Virus record (IMG/VR): IMGVR_UViG_3300042361_000080
Span: 1 to 27,443 of that record
Length of the DNA stretch: 27,443 nt
Strand: one strand, 5' to 3'
Origin: a virus
Positions 14,764 to 22,852 of the stretch are shown piece after piece (the first letter of the stretch is position 1; each line of letters starts with the position of its first letter). The notes beneath the pieces were generated by a model. The model ran no database searches. It had not been told where the DNA came from and worked only from the letters and a program-made list of their open reading frames with translations. A program made the translations under genes and the position numbers.

Positions 14764-17700
14764 TTATATTTTCGAAGAACTTATATATGCTTCCAAAGCT
14801 TCCACTTTATCCATTAATATTTGAACTGCTTTTGTTAATGGAACTACTAATTTATCATAAGCTATTGTATCGGTTTGAACTTTACCATCACTAAAACCAT
14901 ATACTAAATACTTTCTTAATTCAGGATCTTCATCTAACCATTCTGCAATAAATCCACCCATCTTACCAATATATTCTTTTGCGTTTGGCATTGGATATGT
15001 TTTTGAATAATCCTCATCACCATTGGTTTCCATTGTTGTAGTATTAACTATATTCAATGGAGTAAATAAAACAGGTCTCATTTTTTTTATAGTATCATAC
15101 GCAGAATCTGGATATGGTTCAATAGCCCTTTTAATTCTTAACGTAGATGATGTATCATATATTAATTCTCTTCCCGTAATACCTAATTTGGTATTGGGTG
15201 ATGCAATTCTCAATCTTGCAGCTGCAACATTTGTGTTTTGACCTGGGAAGTTTGAACCAATTAAACAAGATTCAGCACCACCACCTACCTGATTAAGACC
15301 CATACGAATACCACCACTATTTGTATTATCTGTCCCAATCCATCCACCAGCTACTCTAAAGTTATTTCCTGTACCAGATAGGTATATATCACCATCTAAT
15401 ACTTCAATTGCTCTACCACTTGCATTTGAATTTGTAATTCTTAATGCAGGGTATGCTTTATCCGTTTTAATATCAACTATTGGCTCAATAATAGTTCTTT
15501 TTATTTTAACATAGTTGGAACTATCTGCTATAACTAACATCCCATCACCACCAATTTCCATTTGGTCTAGTTGTACAGTAAGTGATTGAGCTTGTGCATT
15601 TATATTACCAGCAAGAGTAACCGTGCCTGTCAATATATTTCCATATGTAATTAATGTTGTAAAAATATAATACGTTCCTGCATTTGGGAATGTTATTGTT
15701 TTTGAATATCCGCTGTTGAAAACAAGACCGACACTATCATTATTTAATTCTAACACGCCGTCGGGATAAGCTAATGTAAAGTTGTCTATTTGAGTTCCGG
15801 TAAAATTGTTTGTGGTCCAAATTTCTGAAGTCAACCACATTTCAAAGTCTCCTGAGAAAGATGAGTTTGATGTTGCGGTTAAAGTATTCGTAGCTCCCCA
15901 ATTTAGTGTTGGAATAGTGTATGTTCCAGCCGCAGGTACAGTAATGGCAGCCCCCGTTGATACATATTCATTAATTCCAGGACTTGAGGAAGTTAAAACA
16001 ACAGATGGACTAAAATTTTGGATGGGAGGGTCTATACTCACACCAGTACCAAATGCACCAGCAGGGTCTGATATATTTGCTTGTCTTATTTCTACTCTTT
16101 TTGCACCACTACTATTGAAAATTTGCAATGCTTTTTGGCTGGCATTTAATACAATAGAATTTGTAGTATCTCGGAAATTACCATTTTCAACTAACCAGTT
16201 TCCTATTTCAGAAACCTCATTTGCATCAGTAATAATTTTTCCTCTAATTTCCAATGTAAGATTATCCCAATAAATGTATGGGTTACCAGGAGCCACATTT
16301 CCTCCAAATCTAAATTTTCCATCTTGTTGCAAGTAGAAACCTGGGTCAGTTCCAGTTGTTAATGTTGATGCTCCGGTACTTCTTATAAAGCCATTGGTTA
16401 ATCCATCAGTACCAATAACCAATCCGTTATAAATGTTAGCATCTTGTGCTAATAAAACATCAGTTGCAACCGAACTAAATTGTGCACCAAATGCAGCCCA
16501 ATTGGTATTTGACCCATCGACAGTTGGAGTTCCCCAAGCTGACCCAGCTTGGCCATTCAATGCTGTGTTATTAACTAAATAAAAGGCGCTACCAGCTCTA
16601 ACAATATCCTTTCTAGTTGGTGTGTGAAAATAAAGTGTACTAGTTCCAAAATTTCCTCTGAATGAAACACCAGGACCTGGACCACCTGCAGTTCCAGATG
16701 AACCATTAGCACCATTCGTACCACTAACACCAGATGTACCACTAACACCAGATGTACCAGCTGCAGCAAACACAGTCCATCGATTGGTTGCATTTGGTGG
16801 GAATCCAGTATCAATGTTTGTATTGTTAGTAGATGTGTGAGTTGCTGAATTTATATAACTAGCCCCACTATAAGTTGCCGTATCATTTGGATAATATGTT
16901 ACACCACTTGCCCAAGCTCCTCTAAAACTTCCTTCAGGAACACCAGGCTCAAGTTGTCTAATAGCACCAACTATTGTTAATGTATCACCATCCCAAAACA
17001 TACCTTTCCCAGATGTAGATGTTGTTTTTATTGAGAATCTACCAGATGTACCAGAACTTCCATTTTCATAAATTCCTAAGAAAATACCAGGTCTATCATA
17101 TCCAATTACACCCATTGTATTAGTTGTACCAGATGTTCCAGCAGTTCCTACGGTTGCGTTTTGTCCAATAGCGATATATGGGTCAGGTCTACCTCCAGCT
17201 AACACAATATTTGCAAACCCACTCGTACCATCTTTAGTACCAACGTTAATTGTACTCTTAACATACGATTCTTCAAATATTGCAATCTTAGCTGCTACAA
17301 AGAATTCTTCTTCTCCCAAATACTGCCAATAAACAGTATCAGAATCAGGAACAGGAGTTTTGAAGTTAATTAAATTATATCCAGCTGGTGGAGTAGTTCC
17401 AACATAGTATCCAGTACTACCAGGGACTATTGTTGGATTATTATATGTTTTTGGTCCACTACCACTAACAGCTGCATAATATTTTGTTGTACCAGGAACA
17501 GGACTATATATAACCGCATCTCTACGAGAATTACTTGTTTGATGAGAACCTATATAATCAGTCTCAGGTGACCACTCTCCTCTCATTACTATACCTGGTC
17601 CAACATTTCCTTCATATTGAATTGATAAAGATTGTGTCTTAAAGAATGTTTGTCTACCTTCGCAATCTATTTGATATACAATGTTTACACTAGAATTTTG

Positions 17701-20700
17701 CTCAGGATTTGTCCAAGACGTAATTCCAGCGAAAGTAGCTGGCGTACCACTAATAAATTTGCCCGCATATGGTTCTGAGATACCAGCCAATTTAACAACA
17801 CCGTCAGGAGATATCGAAGAAATACTAACTCTACATCTATCCTTTGATAGTCCCGTAACACCATATGCATCGGTATCAGTACCTGGCATTGTTGCTGTGT
17901 TTACCAATTCCGTTGCACCTCTATAAACTCTAATTACGTTTGATGTTGAAGTAAATTCCAATTCACCAGAAACTCTATAAATTGCTGATGAATTTTCATT
18001 TTCCATCTTTACATCATATGGTGCCGGCGGTGTAAATTGTACTGCTATTGATTGAGTTACAAATTGAGTCTGTCTAGCCAATGGTCTTACCAATGGATTT
18101 GTACTGAATCTATCTCCCTCAAAATCTATTCTATATACAATTTGTCCACTTTTATTTGTAGCAGGAGAAGTCCAATCAACTATATTTCCAATTGTTGCTG
18201 GATTTGTTGTGGGAGTAGGGAATACAGTTGCTTGATTAATCCAAGCATCTTTATAAACTATGGATGCCGATGAATATCCTAATACACCAATAGGGTCATT
18301 ATTAAAATCCAAATCATTTGGGTCATTTGGTAATGGTAATGGATTTGCATTTATTAATTGTTGATTGCCATTAAATGTGGTAATCTTCATACCAGTTCCA
18401 GCAAATTGAGTTGTCCATAAATCTGCAGTTATAGAAGTACTTTCATTTGATGCTACTAACTTATACGCATCAGCCCCAGCCTTCATACCAGATATTGTTA
18501 ATTGAGCTTCTGCTCTATATGGATTTAATGTTGGTGATTGATACGGATTACCATCGGTTAATTTAACTTTATATGTTTTTATTGTGTCAGGACCAATATC
18601 GTTATAGTTTACATCCGGTAATGTAAATGTTACGGGGTTTGTACCATTATCTCCTTGAAATGTAACTTCTCCAGATTCAGAACCATCAGGAGCTATATCA
18701 GATATTGTAAGGAATACTCTATCAGCAGATGATGTTGTATTAAATGCTGTTGCGGATAATATAATTGGTTGAGATGATGCCGCTGATACTCTACCATTTC
18801 TATCATAATTTACCGTATACGAAGATGCTTTAAAATCAATACTACGAGCTTTTGGCGGAGTTACATTTTTTGTAAATGTTTGTGTTCTTGTATAGATTGA
18901 TGAAGTTGGTTGATGTCCGGCTCCCAATGCGTAAGGATATACTTGAATCGTATAAACTGCACTTGCCGAAACATGTGGAAAATCAAATCTATTATAAGTT
19001 ACGGTTCCAGTCAATCCAGACAAAGATGAAGATGATATTGAACCAGTTCTTATATTCCAAACATTACCACCTCTCGTTTCAATTGAATTGATTGTGTATG
19101 TTCCTTTTCTAGCATCAGCATTTGCAAAAGATTGAGTTGTTATTAATTTTAAAAAATCATCACCCTCTCTTACTTGTAATGTTGTATTAGCTGGTGCATA
19201 TCCAACGGGTGTAATAAATCCAACTTCATCAGCAGTTAATGTTGAGTTTGCAGGAGATATTATTATTTGAATTGGCTGCGGTGCATCTAATACTTTAGTA
19301 TAATTAACAGTTACACTTGCTGTATAAATTGAAGATGTATAGTATGGATGTATTATTAATGGATATTCAATACTTCCACTTAAATCTCTAAGATTTGATG
19401 AAGCACTTACTATTAAAGATGCTGTATATGGTACTCCAAATGATGATGTAAATTGTACATTTCCAGCTTTAACATTTCTTTCTATTATAGATGCAGTTGC
19501 TATGTGGAATGTACCATGTGTACTTAAATCATTTGGTACTCCCGCACTAGCACTAAAAGCAAGATATCTAGAACCTTGCTTTAATTTAATATCAGTAATA
19601 GATGGTCTAAAATCATTGACTGTACCTCTTGAGTTTGCTGCGAGCGTTATTGCTATTGGATTTACTTCAAATACAATACTTTCATCACCTTGCTTACCTT
19701 CAGGTACAATTGTAAATGTTTTATCTAAACTAACCGAAGCCGATGTCCAAGGTTCAGTATATGTAAATGTTAGTGTTAAGTTTTTACTTTGACTTAAAGG
19801 ACTTCTTACATAATTTAAACCAGATGCGGGTTGTGATGGAATTATATGTTTATTTTCATCCCTTGCAACAACTGTTAAAGTTGGGTCTAAACTTTGTGTA
19901 TGATAATATAACCAATATTCAGCAACCCAATCTTTGTTAATTGACATAGATGGATACACCTGAAACGATGATGTTACAAATGCTGTTTCAGCAGCTGCAG
20001 TTCCTCTCTTTGCAAAAGATGCAGTAGCAAATCCAAATGAAGGTCTGAATGTAGTTTCGGTTCTTGGATTTATTGTAAAAGAATCCGCATTGTAAGTAAC
20101 AGTACCACTATCCAAACCATCTTGCAAATCCTCTAATATAATAGATGCTACAACAGAACCGGAAGTTTCATATGCAGGTCCAGACGCTGCGGAACCCGAA
20201 GATATGATATATATTGTTCTTCTAAAATCAATTGAATCTCTATTAAACGTTGCGTTATAATTTATCTCACCACTACCCAATGAACCAGTAGTTAATCCGT
20301 ATATATATTTGCTTGATGATGCATACGCTAAGTTTACAAACTTTTCAGCGCCATCAACTGAACGAGATATAATATGCAATTGTTTATCAGGCCATCCCTT
20401 TTCAGGCTTAGTTGTACTACTTAACTCAATATCGTTTATACCATCAATTCTAACCGCTTGAACTTCCAATGAAGAAGTACTACTATTTCTTATTTGAGTT
20501 CCTCTATATGGTCTAATCAAATAGTTTACACCACCAAATCCATCCAATACCCTAGTGAATATTACTGTGTCAGTAAATCCTTCAACTTCTCCCGTAATTT
20601 TAACTAATTGAACAGTCTTATCTAATCTAGAACCAGTAAAGTTACCAACTGTCATTGTTGGTGCATCTGATGTAATATCACTTAATAGACCAGGAAATCT

Positions 20701-22587
20701 ACCGGATGCAGTGTAATCACTATATGTTAATTCAACTCCATCAAAATCAAAAGATTGAGATGTATATGTTACTGAGCCAGTTAATAAATTTTTTGTTACC
20801 GTAAAACCAACCACAGTAGGTGGAATTGGTTGAGAACCAGAATCAAATTGAAATGATAATGACCTAGGATTAAATACCAATCCTTTTCTTAACTCTTGTA
20901 AATTACCACCATCAAATGTTTTAGTTTCTTCAACCAAAACAGGAATATAATTGTTATTTATATCATAAAATTCAAATCTATATACAAAAGTTTCTACCGG
21001 TAGGATTCTAGGAACAGATTGTATAAATGTAATTTCATCTGGCGAAAACGCTGTTTCTTGAGATGCTTTTAAACTAACCTCAGATATATGCCAATCATTT
21101 CCATTTACATCAAAATATAATCTAGCATTATCTATTTGTTCAGCTTTTATATTTTCGGTAATAATTTGTTTTTGAAGTAAAGCATTTTGAGTATCTAACC
21201 TTACTATACTTTGTTTGATTTGAAGCGTAGATGGAGAACCATTTATAGTTGTTTGCCTAGAACCACTTAAGTACGCTTCAATATAATTGTTAGTATTTCC
21301 TATCGTTTCTTTTCTTACATTAAAATTTAATGTATATTCAATATCTTCATTTATATTTAAAGATTTTGTTGTAAAGAATTTTTGAGTTCCAACAGTACTA
21401 TTTAATTTTATAGAATCAAATAAAAATGTTTGGTTAAATGAAGTTATTAAATTATTTGATGATGTTACCCAATATTCTTTATAATTGTTGGCATCAAATA
21501 AACCATAGTTCTCTTGGTTTTTTATTTGAGATTCCAAATCAACTAAAATCTCATTTGATTCTAATTGTATTTCTTGAACAAATTGAAAATCAGATAAATC
21601 GGTTGTTGATTTTCTAAATATTCTAACTCTAGCACAATCTCCAACAAATGTGGTTAAATCAGTTATATTTATTTTTGCAAAAGAACCAGTCAATGCTGTT
21701 TTTAAATTATCAACTCCTTCGGTATAATTAAATGTAGCTGTGTATGGTTCTGATTCTATATTTGCAACCAATCCATTTTCAGTATAAGGTGGTTGTATTA
21801 ATATTTCTCTAGAATTAACTATTTGAGTTACCAATGGTCTATATGGTACAAGTGGTGCCGCACTTCCAAGTGGTGAAGTTGGGTCTGGTACTAATAAATT
21901 TGTTTCCAAATAAGTTCCAACCATAGAACCTGTCCAAAATGAGTTACCAACAGTTTCTAAAAGATATGTAGTTGGTGATGTATAATTTGATAATAAAGTA
22001 CCAGCAACTGGATTTTGTGCAATACCATTTATAATTCCACTTTGTGTTTTTGGTGCAACTACATTTGAAAATATTGGTTTAACTATTTCAGTAATATTAA
22101 CTATCGGTCTACGATAGAATCTTACCTTATCTTCATTTGAAAGTAATTTATTAATTTTAAATTCCCTCTCCCACTTAACATTATAAATACCTGCCCATTC
22201 ATCTGGAATTGGTTGTACGATGCCATCAGCATCTATGTAAGTTTTTAATTCGCCCAATATGGTAATTTTCGCATTACCAATTGGAGTATCTTCATATATG
22301 TAAACGGCAATAACTTTTGACAATCCCTCATAATATTCAGGCACACCATTACCTGGTTCAAAATAAATTGGGTTACCATCAACATCTAATATTTCTATTT
22401 TTATATCTGTACTCTCTTTTAGATACTCAGAGCCTTCAATTAGAAATCCGTTCTTACCACCAGTAAAAGATTCTTTGAATTCAGTAATTCTAAAATACTG
22501 CGAATTTGGATTAGAATCTAAAACAAATGTTTGGTATATTGTTAGTGGTTGGGTTAGATTATCTGCGAATTTTTTTATTCTTGCCAT
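14764..22587 (-). CDS. Giant tail fibre / adhesin with S74 intramolecular chaperone
   Basis: A 2607-residue virion protein, probably the long fibre that binds the host. The N-terminal ~170 residues (starting MARIKKFADNLTQPL) are likely the attachment part. Residues from about 600 to 1650 are Ser/Thr-rich beta repeats of Ig-like look, with recurring GTVTYN/GEINYN strands; a clear duplication is NIVDWTSPATNKSGQIVYRID near 1460 and ITSWTNPEQNSSVNIVYQID near 1617. Three modules starting RGEW (about 1668), RGAW (about 1887) and RGNF (about 1976) resemble small carbohydrate-binding domains. A Gly-x-y collagen-like linker lies at about 1938-1970. The C-terminus is an S74 chaperone (IKKMRPVLFTPL, KMGGFIAEWLDEDPEL); Ser2481 and Lys2486 keep the Ser-x4-Lys spacing of self-cleaving members. 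Cleavage would release the last 127 residues after trimerisation. No signal peptide is visible. Confidence 0.93.
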   Translation of the reverse strand: MARIKKFADNLTQPLTIYQTFVLDSNPNSQYFRITEFKESFTGGKNGFLIEGSEYLKESTDIKIEILDVDGNPIYFEPGNGVPEYYEGLSKVIAVYIYEDTPIGNAKITILGELKTYIDADGIVQPIPDEWAGIYNVKWEREFKINKLLSNEDKVRFYRRPIVNITEIVKPIFSNVVAPKTQSGIINGIAQNPVAGTLLSNYTSPTTYLLETVGNSFWTGSMVGTYLETNLLVPDPTSPLGSAAPLVPYRPLVTQIVNSREILIQPPYTENGLVANIESEPYTATFNYTEGVDNLKTALTGSFAKINITDLTTFVGDCARVRIFRKSTTDLSDFQFVQEIQLESNEILVDLESQIKNQENYGLFDANNYKEYWVTSSNNLITSFNQTFLFDSIKLNSTVGTQKFFTTKSLNINEDIEYTLNFNVRKETIGNTNNYIEAYLSGSRQTTINGSPSTLQIKQSIVRLDTQNALLQKQIITENIKAEQIDNARLYFDVNGNDWHISEVSLKASQETAFSPDEITFIQSVPRILPVETFVYRFEFYDINNNYIPVLVEETKTFDGGNLQELRKGLVFNPRSLSFQFDSGSQPIPPTVVGFTVTKNLLTGSVTYTSQSFDFDGVELTYSDYTASGRFPGLLSDITSDAPTMTVGNFTGSRLDKTVQLVKITGEVEGFTDTVIFTRVLDGFGGVNYLIRPYRGTQIRNSSTSSLEVQAVRIDGINDIELSSTTKPEKGWPDKQLHIISRSVDGAEKFVNLAYASSSKYIYGLTTGSLGSGEINYNATFNRDSIDFRRTIYIISSGSAASGPAYETSGSVVASIILEDLQDGLDSGTVTYNADSFTINPRTETTFRPSFGFATASFAKRGTAAAETAFVTSSFQVYPSMSINKDWVAEYWLYYHTQSLDPTLTVVARDENKHIIPSQPASGLNYVRSPLSQSKNLTLTFTYTEPWTSASVSLDKTFTIVPEGKQGDESIVFEVNPIAITLAANSRGTVNDFRPSITDIKLKQGSRYLAFSASAGVPNDLSTHGTFHIATASIIERNVKAGNVQFTSSFGVPYTASLIVSASSNLRDLSGSIEYPLIIHPYYTSSIYTASVTVNYTKVLDAPQPIQIIISPANSTLTADEVGFITPVGYAPANTTLQVREGDDFLKLITTQSFANADARKGTYTINSIETRGGNVWNIRTGSISSSSLSGLTGTVTYNRFDFPHVSASAVYTIQVYPYALGAGHQPTSSIYTRTQTFTKNVTPPKARSIDFKASSYTVNYDRNGRVSAASSQPIILSATAFNTTSSADRVFLTISDIAPDGSESGEVTFQGDNGTNPVTFTLPDVNYNDIGPDTIKTYKVKLTDGNPYQSPTLNPYRAEAQLTISGMKAGADAYKLVASNESTSITADLWTTQFAGTGMKITTFNGNQQLINANPLPLPNDPNDLDFNNDPIGVLGYSSASIVYKDAWINQATVFPTPTTNPATIGNIVDWTSPATNKSGQIVYRIDFEGDRFSTNPLVRPLARQTQFVTQSIAVQFTPPAPYDVKMENENSSAIYRVSGELEFTSTSNVIRVYRGATELVNTATMPGTDTDAYGVTGLSKDRCRVSISSISPDGVVKLAGISEPYAGKFISGTPATFAGITSWTNPEQNSSVNIVYQIDCEGRQTFFKTQSLSIQYEGNVGPGIVMRGEWSPETDYIGSHQTSNSRRDAVIYSPVPGTTKYYAAVSGSGPKTYNNPTIVPGSTGYYVGTTPPAGYNLINFKTPVPDSDTVYWQYLGEEEFFVAAKIAIFEESYVKSTINVGTKDGTSGFANIVLAGGRPDPYIAIGQNATVGTAGTSGTTNTMGVIGYDRPGIFLGIYENGSSGTSGRFSIKTTSTSGKGMFWDGDTLTIVGAIRQLEPGVPEGSFRGAWASGVTYYPNDTATYSGASYINSATHTSTNNTNIDTGFPPNATNRWTVFAAAGTSGVSGTSGVSGTNGANGSSGTAGGPGPGVSFRGNFGTSTLYFHTPTRKDIVRAGSAFYLVNNTALNGQAGSAWGTPTVDGSNTNWAAFGAQFSSVATDVLLAQDANIYNGLVIGTDGLTNGFIRSTGASTLTTGTDPGFYLQQDGKFRFGGNVAPGNPYIYWDNLTLEIRGKIITDANEVSEIGNWLVENGNFRDTTNSIVLNASQKALQIFNSSGAKRVEIRQANISDPAGAFGTGVSIDPPIQNFSPSVVLTSSSPGINEYVSTGAAITVPAAGTYTIPTLNWGATNTLTATSNSSFSGDFEMWLTSEIWTTNNFTGTQIDNFTLAYPDGVLELNNDSVGLVFNSGYSKTITFPNAGTYYIFTTLITYGNILTGTVTLAGNINAQAQSLTVQLDQMEIGGDGMLVIADSSNYVKIKRTIIEPIVDIKTDKAYPALRITNSNASGRAIEVLDGDIYLSGTGNNFRVAGGWIGTDNTNSGGIRMGLNQVGGGAESCLIGSNFPGQNTNVAAARLRIASPNTKLGITGRELIYDTSSTLRIKRAIEPYPDSAYDTIKKMRPVLFTPLNIVNTTTMETNGDEDYSKTYPMPNAKEYIGKMGGFIAEWLDEDPELRKYLVYGFSDGKVQTDTIAYDKLVVPLTKAVQILMDKVEALEAYISSSKI
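16721..16756 (-). repeat. Tandem 18-bp repeat in the collagen-like part of the fibre
   Basis: Two perfect adjacent copies of CCACTAACACCAGATGTA (plus-strand reading) encode the Gly-Thr/Val-Ser repeats of the collagen-like linker. Being in frame and identical at the DNA level, they can gain or lose units by slippage without breaking the gene. Confidence 0.85.
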
Positions 22588-22626
22588 ATATGATTCCTAT
22601 TAATTATTAATAAATATTGAGTTTAA

Positions 22627-22634
22627 TATTTATA
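22627..22634 (-). promoter_or_regulatory. T4-type late promoter box upstream of the fibre gene
   Basis: The minus strand reads TATAAATA exactly, the -10 box of T4 late promoters recognised by the gp55 sigma factor, 40 bases upstream of the fibre ATG. A leader of about 30 bases would result. It is the only intergenic site where the box is in the same orientation as the gene. Confidence 0.42.
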
Positions 22635-22637
22635 ATT

Positions 22638-22674
22638 ACTAAAAACTAAAGAAAACTAAAGAAAACTAAAGAAA
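22638..22674 (+). repeat. 10-bp tandem repeat, candidate operator of the ribbon-helix-helix gene
   Basis: Three perfect copies of ACTAAAGAAA (22645-22654, 22655-22664, 22665-22674) follow a partial copy, ACTAAAA (22638-22644). The array ends four bases before the ATG of the ribbon-helix-helix gene. The 10-bp period puts each copy on the same face of the helix, which suits stacked dimers of an Arc/MetJ-type repressor. The A-rich array also covers the ribosome-entry region. Confidence 0.8.
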
Positions 22675-22678
22675 CGTT

Positions 22679-22852
22679 ATGAAGAAGTACGCAATGATAC
22701 AAATAGATGCTGAAATACACCAAGCATTAAAGGAATTTTGTAAAGAGAAAGGATATAAGATAAATGGGTTAGTAGAAACCCTTATAAAAGAAAAGGTGCA
22801 GTCTTTGAACAAGACCACACCTAAAAATGTATTACCGGTTGTTAGAAGTTAA
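22679..22852 (+). CDS. Ribbon-helix-helix (Arc/MetJ-type) DNA-binding protein
   Basis: A 57-residue protein and the only convincing + strand gene in the window. Residues 3-9 (KYAMIQI) form the DNA-contacting strand, followed by helix A (about 10-24, DAEIHQALKEFCKEKG), a turn at GYKI, and helix B (about 28-40, INGLVETLIKEKV). This is the standard ribbon-helix-helix layout and size. Proteins of this kind bind DNA as dimers and commonly repress their own promoter. It is divergent from the fibre gene and convergent with the Mre11-Rad50 gene, overlapping the latter by 11 bases at the 3' end. A three-copy 10-bp repeat sits directly upstream and is a likely target. It stands between the replication and the late genes, so it could control one or both. 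Confidence 0.82.
   Translation: MKKYAMIQIDAEIHQALKEFCKEKGYKINGLVETLIKEKVQSLNKTTPKNVLPVVRS
22783..22821 (-). terminator. Rho-independent terminator of the primase / Mre11-Rad50 operon
   Basis: Read on the minus strand, a hairpin begins about 20 bases after the stop of the Mre11-Rad50 gene: GGTG-TG-GTCTT, loop GTTCA, AAGAC-TG-CACC. It is followed at once by TTTTCTTTTAT. The stem has nine pairs with one 2x2 internal loop. The U-rich run is only on this strand, so it stops leftward transcription. It lies wholly inside the 3' part of the ribbon-helix-helix gene. Confidence 0.7.

Noticed and set aside
15806-16273. 155-codon + strand frame inside the fibre gene
   Set aside because: It is antisense to repetitive Thr/Ser-rich sequence. 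No domain is visible and the opposing fibre frame is continuous with a clear S74 end.
16575-16814. 79-codon minus-strand frame overlapping the collagen-like linker
   Set aside because: It is an out-of-frame reading of the Gly-rich repeat giving a Leu/Val repeat; it has no support beyond the repeat itself.
22588-22678. Origin of replication at the divergent, repeat-bearing gap
   Set aside because: The short iterated repeat next to replication genes is suggestive, but there is no initiator gene, no larger AT-rich unwinding element distinct from background, and an operator explains the array better.
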